Assembly: GCA_036897095.1 (NCBI GenBank)
Contig: JAYMSP010000117.1
Span: 1-64,000, forward strand
DNA from: Plantago elongata
Taxonomy: Eukaryota > Streptophyta > Magnoliopsida > Lamiales > Plantaginaceae
Direction: 5' to 3'
Length of the DNA stretch: 64,000 nucleotides
The translations under genes and the position numbers were made by a program. The notes under the pieces were generated by a model. That model did not search any database, was not told the origin of the DNA, and saw only the letters and a list, made by a program, of their open reading frames with translations. Shown here one piece after another: positions 47,950 through 58,396 of the stretch. Position 1 is the stretch's first letter; every line of letters begins with the position of its first letter.

Positions 47950-49518
47950 ATATTTCTTCTCCATTCAGTTGTTCATTTCCATGAGAGACAAAAGACAAGG
48001 TGTGTGAACAGTTTCTTTCGTTGTTTTCACTTTGTATTGATGTTGTAATAAATAATCTGTAAGTGTAGAGTCAATCAGGTAAGAACGAAAGAATCATTGT
48101 CAGGTGGGGCAATATATATATAAGTATGATGGTTAAATTTGAGGCGCATTAGCCATCCTTGGGGTATTTGTACCGACTTTATCACACGACACATTGTCAA
48201 CAAATTTCAACATTATCGTCGTCATATCAAGTTCGAAGAGAGTTTCTAAAAATTGAGAAGTGTAGTATTATTTTTGTAAGGCCACAAAGTTTCAAGCGAG
48301 TTTAAGAAATTTAAGAATGTTTGAACACCTTTTTCGAGAATTCAGTTGAAGAATTTTAAAGTTAAATTTGTTAAAACTGAAAAGTATTTTGATGTGCGTA
48401 TGAATGATGACAAAGTATGTGCATCCTATATTTAGACTTTGACACTCATGATTAATAATCGTGTCGATCCGATAGTAGACATGAGCATCTTGAAGGTAAA
48501 AGCATCGATTGTAAGGGTAGTCTCGTTGGATTGTCACATGAAAAAGTTGACAAAACATTAATCATAAGTAGAGAAGATAAGTAATTCAACTGAAATTTAT
48601 TGAATTCAATGGAACTCAACTAAATTAAATTGAAGTAAAATATAAATTACAACTAAATAGAATTATAGTAAATTTAAGTTAAATAGAATTAAGTTGTAAT
48701 CAAAAATATAATTTTCCACAGTTTTCTAAGAATATTTATTGGTGGAAACGAAGAATTTTGACCAAACATTCAGTTTGATTCAGAATCTCAAAGGCTTTGC
48801 CGCTTCTTAAGAGAAATCTCGAATCCACCGGGATCCCGCGAGCTTATTTAAACCATTGTTTCCATACATTGTTGATGTTAAGTATGGATATGATTAGCCA
48901 TTTAGGAGAAGAACTTTCTTTCTTGGGGGTGGTTTTTTATAATTATTATTGTACAGAAGCATGCACGCAAAAGATTACACAATCATTTTGAATATCCTGA
49001 CAAAACAATTCTACACAAAATTTTGGGGGAAAAATCTCACAAAATTAAAACATCTTTCCCCAATTTTATTTTGACTTACAGTTATTATTGTTAATTAGAA
49101 AATGGAATGAATTAAATATAGTCATATATCATTTGTGAAAAAAAGGCCAACTTTATTTATTGTTTTTGACTATATATAATTTCATTTCCAGTAATGACTA
49201 TGATTTTTTCTTTTCCAAGAGGAACATAAGAATCATACAATATTAATGAAGCCTCTTAATTGTGGTAAGATGATGTTTCCACTTACCCATGCTCTTGAAT
49301 AATTCTCTGCACCCATCAATTTCATATTGATAATTTTAGATTATAATTATAAATACCAGAACAATTTACCCTTATATAACTACTTATATAACTACTCATC
49401 ATTGACAAAAATGCAACCAAGTAATTTGACATTAACAATTTATTTTCTGGCAATTCCAAAATTTCCCTAATAGTGGGATTTTGTTAAAAATGAAAATTAC
49501 TCAACACTTTGTTTGATT
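47950..49518. other. Spacer between kinase and first YSL gene
   Basis: A/T-rich. 48580-48705 carries GAACTCAACTAAATTAAATT and ATATAAATTACAACTA words of the CAGTT-rich MITE family. No gene recognised. Confidence 0.4.
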
Positions 49519-49527
49519 TATATAAAT
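49519..49527 (+). promoter_or_regulatory. Probable TATA box of YSL gene 1
   Basis: TATATAAAT lies 78 bases before the start codon, leaving room for a leader of roughly 50 bases. Position and sequence are typical, but no start-site data support it. Confidence 0.45.
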
Positions 49528-49604
49528 GAAAAGTTCTATATTACACACATAACTTTTTACATACATTATTTCTCTATTTCTCTCAAACAAAAAACCAGAA
49601 AAAA

Positions 49605-52600
49605 ATGAAGGAGGGCATGGACCATGAGAGTGGCGGTATGCCTCCAACATCAGAGCCGGTGGCGGGAGAGAAGGCTTTCGATGAGTTAGAGGTGCCATCA
49701 TGGCGGAACCAGCTGACTTTTCGGGCAGTAGTAACGAGTTTTGTGCTGAGTTTGGTATTTAACGTGATCGTTTGCAAGCTGAACCTAAGCACGGGTGTGA
49801 TCCCATCCCTGAACGTGGCAGCAGGGCTGCTCGGATACGCGATGGTGAAGGCATGGACAGTGGCGATCGGCAAATGTGGGATGTTAAAGCAGCCGTTCAC
49901 ACGCCAGGAAAATACTGTCATTCAGACTTGTGTTGTTGCTTCTTCTGGCATTGCTTTTAGCAGTAACTATATCTTTCCCTTCCACATTGTTTTCCTGCTT
50001 TCTGCTTACAAACATTTAGAGAACATGACTATATCAATTAACAATATTTTCACTATTGAAATGTGCCATTAATGCATTTTTCTTAGTAGTATTTTGGTAA
50101 TGTTGTATACTTTTTAAACCTTGTAGTCAAAAAGATTCTTGCACTCTCACCAAACCAAATTCTTCTCAATATCAATTCATCAGAACTAGCTAGATATGGT
50201 TTGAAATATGACCCGTTAGGTTACTTGAGCATGATCGAAACCACATTACAAGAGAATTGCTAACACTGATGACTACTAGGTGGCACGGCAAGTTATTTGC
50301 TGGGTATGAGCCCAAAGATTGCAGAGCAAGCAGATGCCGGAAACACCCCTCTCAATGTGAAGCAACTCTCCCTTGGATGGATGACTGCCTTCCTTTTCGT
50401 CGTTAGTTTTGTTGGTCTTTTCTCAATTGTACCCCTAAGGAAGGTAAACATTGCACTTTCTGCTTCACTTTTCACTACATTTACTATCTATGAAGTCTTC
50501 AATATGAAGAATCACTTGCCATCTGTAAAAATGATGCACTTTATTTCACACTTCAACCGATTCTAGTAAACTTGCACTTCTTTTTGAAATTTTAGCTTTT
50601 GTCAAAAATGATTTTTTGTGTTTTCCCACGATTTAGACTCTGTTCTTCTTCACTCTTACCTCTTGTTTCCTTTTGTGCATCAATGATCAAATCTTTCACA
50701 TTACATTAATGACAAACTGATGCATTTACTTACCAAAATTTCTTTTGTAAGTCCTCAGCATGTGATTAGTGACTATCAAACCTTCCATTTTTGCAACATT
50801 CTTGTAATGAAATGGCCTAATTTCAAGATGGGGTATGAAATTATGAAAGGGCAACAAGCACGCATGATTTTTTTTTAAAAAGTATTTCGTGTTTTAACTA
50901 ATTATAGGTGATGATATTGAAGTATAAATTGTCATATCCAAGTGGGACAGCAACTGCATTCCTCATCAACAGCTTCCACACTCCCAAAGGAGCTAAGCTC
51001 GCCAAGTATGTCATTATCACCTGATTACGGGACCGGGTTAAAACAAATTTTCTTTTGGAAAGTTTTTATAATGTAAAGGTGTTGTGTAAGTTTTTGAAAT
51101 ATGATGTTATACCATATACTGCACAATTTTTTAACCAAAAAACGTACGTAAATTGAGAATGTGGTTGAAATGACAGATAGTTCTTCTTTAGTGATTAAAC
51201 AGTTGAATAAGAGGCAATTGTTGTTAAGAGCTTCTATAACCGCTTAACTAACTATTTGGATGTACAATACTTGAAGCCAAACGTATATCTCTAATTAGGT
51301 TATAATGATTTGGAGAATTACATCAGTTGGTCCTCGTTCTTTCTTTCTTTTACACATAAGTCCTCCAGTATTCTGTTATTTTATCCAAATCATCATTCCC
51401 TGACTCTGATATGTGTAAACTTGCAAAAAACAAGTGTGGACTATGTTCAGATCCTTCGTCGGAAGTTTTCTCTGGGCATGTTTCCAGTGGTTCTTCACTT
51501 CCGGTGATGGCTGCAGCTTTAGTAGCTTTCCTACATTTGGTCTCGGAGCCTTTAACAAAAGGTTAGATATCCCTTTCATGTGTTTTAATTCCGGTCTTTC
51601 GCACTTGTCATTAACTGAGAATATATAACTTGCATCAATTACAGATTCTACTTTGATTTCTCTGCTACATACGTCGGTGTTGGAATGATCTGCCCTTATA
51701 TGGTAAATGTCTCATTACTTGTTGGAGCCATCCTTTCATGGGGAATCCTATGGCCTTACATTGAGTCTAAGGAGGGAAATTGGTACGAGGCTGGTAAACG
51801 AGCAAGTGATCTTCATGGGATCCAGGGTTACAGGGTAATTTTCAAATAATTCCAACCTTGTTCTGCATATAAATATCCTTGTCCTATATATAGTACTTCT
51901 TATGATATTTTGCTGTTTATTATGTCGTAGGTGTTTCTTGCAATTTCTACGATGCTCGGTGATGGGTTGTTCCATGTTGTCTACATGGTAATAGTATCTG
52001 TAAAAAATTTCATACAGAGCAAATCAGAGAAGGAAATGCACAGTGAGTCCACAATCGGGCAGATAGGAAACTATGATGACGATAAACGGTTGGAGTACTT
52101 CATGAAAGACCAAATTCCTAATTGGTTTGCCATAACTGGATACATTGCCTTGGCAATCACATCTATCATCGTGGTCCCTTTTCTATTCCCTCAGTTGAAA
52201 TGGTACCACATTTTAGTAGCCTACTTCATCGCACCAATCCTTGCCTTCTGCAATGCATATGGGTGCGGGCTTACCGACTGGTCTCTGGCCTCAAACTACG
52301 GAAAACTTGCAATATTCATATTTAGCTCATGGGTTGGTCTAGAAAATGGAGGGATCATAGCTGGACTAGCCTCCTGCGGTTTAATGATGAGCATTGTATC
52401 GACTGCTGCTGACCTGATGCAAGACTTCAAGACAGGCTACTTAACCCTGTCCTCGCCCCGTTCCATGTTTTTGAGCCAAGTACTTGGAACTGCATTTGGA
52501 TGCATCTTGACACCTTCAGTATTCTGGTTCTTCTACAAAGCGTACAATGTGGGTGATCCAAATGGCCCTTACAGTGCCCCGTACGCCCTGACTTACCGTG

Positions 52601-53016
52601 GCATTGCACTTCTTGGAGTCGAGGGGTTTGCGACCCTTCCACAGCATTGCTTGACACTCATGATTGTGTTTTTCTTGGCGGCAGCTGGTATAAATGTGTT
52701 GATTGTGTTCTTGAAGATGTACGAGACGAAGTACAGGATCCATAGGTTCGTACCAAGTCCAATGTGTATGGCGATACCATTCTACTTGGGAGGTTACTTT
52801 GCCATAGACATGTGCGTCGGGAGCTTGATCTTGTTCATTTGGGACAAGAAGAACAAGAAGAAGGCCAAGGAATTCGGACCTGCAGTGGCTTCAGGACTAA
52901 TTTGCGGAGATTCATTGTGGGGAATTCCAGCTGCAATATTGGCATTGGCGAATGTGAAGGCGCCAATTTGTATGAAGTTCTTGTCAGCCAAAGCAAATGG
53001 CAGTTTATTTGCCTAG
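49605..53016 (+). CDS. YSL (yellow stripe-like) oligopeptide transporter 1, YSL7-like, with a damaged splice site
   Basis: Six exons: 49605-49962, 50280-50443, 50908-51005, 51427-51561, 51645-51834 and 51931-53016 would give 676 residues. YSL proteins (OPT family) are polytopic proton-coupled carriers of metal-nicotianamine complexes or peptides; the YSL5/7/8 branch, which this resembles ([41 protein letters not shown]), has been tied to peptide uptake. Many hydrophobic spans, the [17 protein letters not shown] and [14 protein letters not shown] blocks and a [16 protein letters not shown] loop are all present. Four junctions are normal. The acceptor before exon 4 should end TTGCAG but reads TTGCAA (51421-51426), while the exon after it stays in frame. 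The next AG is 8 bases in and shifts the frame to a stop by 51507. Otherwise the coding is whole, so loss, if real, is recent. Confidence 0.85.
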
Positions 53017-53116
53017 GGACTGTTCTTTTTCAGTTTCCCATAATTGGATCTAGTAGCATTTGAATATCATGTGAATTTGTATGTCATTGATTGTTATTGA
53101 TTTCTAGTCATGCAGT

Positions 53117-53500
53117 AAGCATGATTTATCTATTTAGAAGTTGAAATCAGCTTAATCGGAATTGTTCGACTATATTTCTGGTTATGGTAGCCTGGTAGGG
53201 ATGGTTGGAGATTAGGTCAGTCACAGACTTTTACACTGGGGAAAAACCACAAATGCCATGCCCTATAATACGACATGAATATATGCAAATTCTTCATCAA
53301 TACTGTACATATATTCACAATTCTAGCTAGGTTTCTCAAGAATCTTGGACGCGACCACTTTCTTAAAACGGATGGGAAGCTGACTAGGGCGGCCACCAAA
53401 CCAGGACAGATGCATTGACTCCTGCTTTGATTCCAGGAAAGGCAACAGTACATGCATCTTTGCTCATCTGGGGCTCGTTAGGTACAGTATCCGATGTTCG
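53117..53500. repeat. Direct repeat copy A, ~380 bp
   Basis: Starts AGCATGATTTATCT and runs past TTGTTCGACTATATTTCTGG, GACTTTTACACTGGGG, GGCGGCCACCAAACCAGGAC and CAGTACATGCATCTTTGCT to GTATCCGATGTTC. Copy B lies ~1.23 kb to the right in the same orientation, about 85% alike by eye. On the minus strand both encode a short tail, SKDACT-AF-G-K---ASVLVWWPP and a stop, with V/A, P/H and similar exchanges. I do not recognise its family. Confidence 0.85.
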
Positions 53501-53754
53501 TTTCCTATCAAACGATTCTACAATGTAGGAGAACTCAGAAAGGTGTATTATGTGCTTATGAAGTTAAGTCACATTTTAAAACTATACAAATGAGAAAATT
53601 GAGTTCCTGAATTCCCTGAGGCATGCTTCACATGTGATTTATTTAACCAAGAAACAAACAAAACAAGCCAGCTCTATATCAATAGCACGGATCTATTAAT
53701 CATGTTTCATCATCAATAATATAGTACTGCACATAATATTGACTGAAGAAAACA

Positions 53755-53988
53755 ATGGCCAAGTTAGCTCCCTCCATCTTCTTGTTGACAGTTGTGGCAT
53801 TTTCAATGATCGCCGCGATCACAGTAGTGGCTCAGAAGGATGATGTGGTTCAGCAGCAGCAGGCGCCTACGGTGAATAATAATCATCCGGTAGTGCAGTC
53901 CCATAACGGTGAGGGCACGGATAGAGAATGCATACGTGAGTGTAGTGAGTTATATCCACGGTGGTCCTGCACTTTTCTGCTGCCTTGA
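53755..53988 (+). CDS. Small secreted peptide, unknown, 77 residues
   Basis: The ATG at 53755 (AACAATGGCC context) opens a clear signal peptide: MAKLAPSIFLLTVVAF with further hydrophobic residues to ITVVA, where cleavage before QKDD is likely. The mature part has a QQQQ and N-rich linker, then a short Cys-bearing end, ECIRECSELYPRWSCTFLLP. Three Cys in a C-x3-C-x8-C pattern are too few for a standard defensin or LTP, so it may be a truncated member of a Cys-rich peptide family or lack a further exon. It sits between the two direct repeat copies, 250 bases after copy A and 340 before copy B. I know of no match. Confidence 0.5.
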   Translation: MAKLAPSIFLLTVVAFSMIAAITVVAQKDDVVQQQQAPTVNNNHPVVQSHNGEGTDRECIRECSELYPRWSCTFLLP

Positions 53989-54330
53989 GCGTTGCTGGTA
54001 GATGGTATTTCGTAACTAATTGTTAGAGTCGAGGGCATCACACTTTACACCGTAACTCCAGGAAATAACATTCAATAACACAACTATCTTATGTCATAAC
54101 TGGAAGTCTGGAATAAGGAACTCTCACCATAGTCCATATATTGTTCCTCATCATTATTATGAGTTCAAAGTTTGAAATTTCTCCTTTGGTTCATATATAT
54201 ACATGTGTAATAACTTATACAGGCAGACATCTTACTTCAAGCTATCGGATAAGAGGAGGGGTTCGTCCCAAAGAAAACTATTACAAGTTCATGTGTGTGC
54301 ACAAAGTATCATGAGAAACAGTATTTATTT

Positions 54331-54710
54331 AAGCATGATTTATCTGTTTGGAAGTTGAGATCAACTTAATCGGAATTGTTCGACTATATTTCTGGTATGG
54401 TAGGGATAATTGGAGATTAGGTCAATCACAGACTTTTACACTGGGGGAAAACTACAAATACCATGCCCCAGAAGTACCATATGTTGATATGTATATCTGC
54501 AGTATTCTCCACCAATACATTTATTCACAACTAGCTAGTTTTCTCGGTGTCTGGGACGCAACCACTCCCTTAAAACGGTTGCGAAGCTGACTAAGGCGGC
54601 CACCAAACCAGGACAGATGCATCCACTGCTGTTTTCATTCCATGAAAGGCAGCAGTACATGCATCTTTGCTTATCTGGTGCTCGTCAGGTACAGACAGTA
54701 TCCGATGTTC
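54331..54710. repeat. Direct repeat copy B, ~380 bp
   Basis: Starts AGCATGATTTATCTGTTTGG and follows copy A block by block, with small insertions and deletions, to CAGTATCCGATGTTC at about 54705. Its minus-strand tail frame reads VPDEHQISKDACTAAFHGMK, then VLVWWPP and a stop. Confidence 0.85.
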
Positions 54711-56084
54711 TCACCTAGCTAGGTATTATGTAAATTATATGGCAGGTGTGCGGGTCAACAATCCATCGACGGGCTATAAATAAATCCACATAATTTATAC
54801 TCTGGAGTATAAAATATTTAATCGTCGAATACAAATGAGATGCGGACGATTTATGCAGACTGGTCGGTATCGGCGGATTATTTTCACATCCTTACTAAGA
54901 CTTCTAACTAATGCAGTTTTGGCATATTATCGTTTGTGACTTTGACCACACTATGCGAGATCATTAATTAATATTTCATTTTAGCATTTAACAAGAAAAC
55001 TTCTTCTTCGTAGGTTTATTTTAAAATTAGTAAGAACAAAATTGTTAATTCAATTGATATTAAACTTAAACAATTTACTCTATTATAATAGATTTATAAT
55101 AAAAAAGAATATTTAAAAATTATTACCACACACCATGTGTTGGTCAATGATCCAAGTACATCACTCATTTATACATAGATTGATGTTCTCAATCATCGTA
55201 TATAGATCTATGGTAGATTTGGTTTAGTTAATACTTACTTTTCCTATATCACCTCAGGGTCGAACATCTTACCAGTCTATGTAGATAGTCGTTAACATGA
55301 AGGTGCATATAAATATCATGAGTCATGATTTCAGACTTGAATCTTGATTCCATATTTCTAATATCAGAATTCAGAATATGGTTTTTGAGTTCTTGAGCTC
55401 ACAAAAATTGTTTGAAGTGTTTATGGATGAATGGTAAGCTGAAATACCTTGTAACTAGGAGGTTACGGGTTTAATTTTTTAAAATGGGTGGTATTTATAT
55501 TCTATATAGACATTTATTAGAGTTATTAATAATGAATGTTTATCGATTGAATATTATATTATAATTGTAACATCATATCTTGAAAAAGAATTACAAACAA
55601 CTTATTAGGTCATAAGGTTCTAGATGAAATCAACGAAGGAATTAAAAATGACATCTTTTCTATTGTCCTTAAATATGAATCAATGTTTACCACTAACTTT
55701 TCAGCTTTATAAAAAAAGTTTTAATAAAAAATTCATTACGTAAATACACTGATTTTAAAATAAGCTAGTTGAAAAATTAGATGATTTGACAAGCTAAAGA
55801 TAAAACTATCTAACTAATTATCATTTAATTATTTTATCACTCGCCTTTATAATTAGTTTTGTTAAATAGGAATAATATAGTATTCTCATAGAGATTCACG
55901 TTTAGGTAATTTACAAATAGGTACATCTTTATTAGCCTTATAAATATCCTTATTGTAGTACAAGATGTCAACTTGAAATTTACTTTTAATTAATTAAGAA
56001 TGATAGTACTTATATTCTTGTTCCACTATAAAGATTCTCCTGCTTGTTCAATCTGTATAGCAGCACATAAACTCAACATCAGCA
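54711..56084. other. Spacer before the P450 relic
   Basis: A/T-rich. 55690-55830 carries the AACTTTTCAGCT and AAGCTAGTTGAAAAATTAG words of the MITE family seen at 15255. No gene recognised. Confidence 0.4.
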
Positions 56085-57659
56085 ATAGATGTTATCCTCA
56101 CCCTTCTTGGCCTACTGTTCTCTCTAACCTTAATCCACACTCTTAGATCACTCCCTAGCCGGAACAGAAACCTTCCACCAGGCCCGACTCCTCTACCTAT
56201 AATCGGAAACCTCCATTTGCTCGGCAAACAGCCGCACAAATCCCTCACTCAACTCGCCAAAAAATATGGTCCCATCATGCTCCTTCGTCTTGGGTTCAGA
56301 AACACTCTGGTGATTACCTCTGCTTCTGTGGCTAAACAAGTCCTTCAAAAACAGGACCTCACATTTTCCAGCAGAGCCGTCACAGATGTTCTCCAGTCTC
56401 GCGACAATGTCAACCACTCTGTGATCTGGCTCCCAGTGAGCGCTCAATGGCGCAGCCTGCGGAAGATATTGAACTCAAACATTTTCTCTGTTGGTCGTTT
56501 GGACGAAAATCAGCACTTGAGGCGCAAGAAGGTGGAAGAGCTCGTCGAATACTGTCATAAGAGAAGTGAGATAGGCCAGGCGGTTGACTTGGGCCAAGCT
56601 GCGTTCATGACATCCCTGAATATGCTTTCAAATACAATTTTCTCGAAGGATTGGGAGAATCTGTTATCCGATTCAGAGAAGGGAGTAAGGGTCTTGCTTG
56701 GGGACTTATTGGTAGAGCTTGGGAAGCCAAATCTAGTCGATTTCTTCCCTTTCCTCAGAAAACTCGATCCACAAGGAATACGACGGCGCTCGGGTATCTT
56801 CATTAATAAGCTTTTCAAGTTTATGAATGTTATGACTGATGGAAGGATCGAGGAAAGAAGATCACGAAATGGTGAAGAACGTGATTGATGTTCTCCTCAC
56901 CATCAGTCAAGAGAAGCCAGAAGAATTTGGCAGGATTGACATTGATACCATGTGCTTGGTAAACGAACATTTTCGTCATTTTGGCCACTAATACAAGTCA
57001 AATTCTTAGAAGAAACCTATTCTTACAAATCAAGTCATATTTTGTGGCAGGATCTATTTGCTGCAGGAACTGATACATCTTCGAGCACAGTGGAATGGGC
57101 AATGGCTGAGGCATTAAGGAACCCAGAGATAATGAAGAAGGCCAAAGCCGAGCTTGAAGAAGTCATTGGAAAAGGGAAAGTACTTGAGGAAGCCGATGTG
57201 GCACGCCTGCCTTATTTACGGAACATGGTGAAAGAGACGTTGAGGCTCCACCCTCCAGCACCATTCCTTATCCCGAGGAAAATTGACCAAGACGTGGAAT
57301 TATGTGGTTACATTGTACCTAAGAACTCGCATGTGTTTGTAAATGTTTGGTCGATTGGGAGGGATGCGGATACGTGGGATGATCCTCTGGAATTTAAACC
57401 GGAGAGGTTTTTTGGTTCAGAATTGGATGTGCGTGGAAGAGATTTCGAACTGATTCCATTTGGTGCTGGGAGAAGGATTTGTCCTGGATTGCCCCTGGCC
57501 ACGCGTGTGGTACCTGTGATGCTTGGATCGTTGCTAAACTCGTTCGACTGGAAACTTGAAGGTGATATTAAGCCTGAGGAACTGGACATGGAAGACAAGT
57601 TTGGACTTGTGTTACGGAAGGCTATTCCCCTCCGAGCTGTTCCTGTTACTATGCTGTGA
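56085..57659 (+). pseudogene. Cytochrome P450, CYP76 type, broken
   Basis: Two exons, about 56085-56958 and 57051-57659, follow the plant microsomal P450 plan: hydrophobic N-terminal anchor (VILTLLGLLFSLTLIHTL), LPPGPTPLPIIGNL hinge, I-helix AAGTDTSSSTVEWAM, K-helix KETLRLHPP, PERF, and the haem loop FGAGRRICPG with its Cys ligand. The ending LEGDIKPEELDMEDKFG and the body are CYP76-like, a family that oxidises monoterpenoids such as geraniol and, in some plants, tyrosine. Where the start codon should be (56085), the frame reads ATA GAT GTT, with no ATG in frame before a stop upstream. Near 56850-56865 the frame shifts by one base, so exon 1 runs into a stop at 56888, although the coding resumes in another frame up to the GT at 56959. 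Two independent lesions make a pseudogene the best reading. Confidence 0.82.
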
Positions 57660-58340
57660 AGTTTACATTATTGTTCTATGTTCTGCAAATCCTTAGATTT
57701 GGGAGATAACTGCATAAGTTCATCTTCCGCAAATCCTTAGATTATTTATGGTCATCAATAGTGTAACTATAATTATTATAAGAGAGTAAGTCGTTCAAGT
57801 TTGGTATCAATTGAATGGACAACTTTGTAGTTAATGAATTTTATAATTTATTTTTAGTTTTTATCTTTATTCGTTTACCTCATTATTTTTACTATTTTGT
57901 ATATATATGCGTGTAGATATTTTAACACAAACAATTCAATTACTTAACTGGAGTTCTAATCCAAACAGTCTAAGAATTATTCGTTCCGAGGAATCATACT
58001 TGTAACCGCTTGAGTACGGGCCTACGGAATGTTTCAAGCTCTCAGTTTGTCACTCGACTAGCTTTAACCGAATACATACATAGATTAGCAAGCAAACTAT
58101 TTATTTAAATTCGACACGATTCCTACGTCCTAAAATCGCCTTGATGCGGTTAATTAAATTTTGTGAGCCGGTGTAGAGTTTCACGGTCCGGCCCTTCCTA
58201 GTTCCTAATATGATTCCTAATTAGCGTATCCTAATCAAGCTATACAAGATTAATCCGGATTTTATGAGTCCAACCTTTTCCTAAAACTAGATTCTTAATT
58301 CATTGTCGAGTCCAAATTGGATAGGATTAGTCTCGTCTAG
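57660..58340. other. Spacer between P450 relic and second YSL gene
   Basis: No gene. The right part is the YSL2 promoter. A short duplicated phrase GCAAATCCTTAGATT occurs at about 57686 and 57729. Confidence 0.4.
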
Positions 58341-58347
58341 TATATAA
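58341..58347 (+). promoter_or_regulatory. Probable TATA box of YSL gene 2
   Basis: TATATAA lies 56 bases before the start codon at 58397, giving an expected leader of only ~25-30 bases. Unlike gene 1 the spacing is tight. No expression data are available here. Confidence 0.45.
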
Positions 58348-58396
58348 GAACATCTTGAGACCCAAACGAAAAACCATCAACAAACAACGAACCAAG

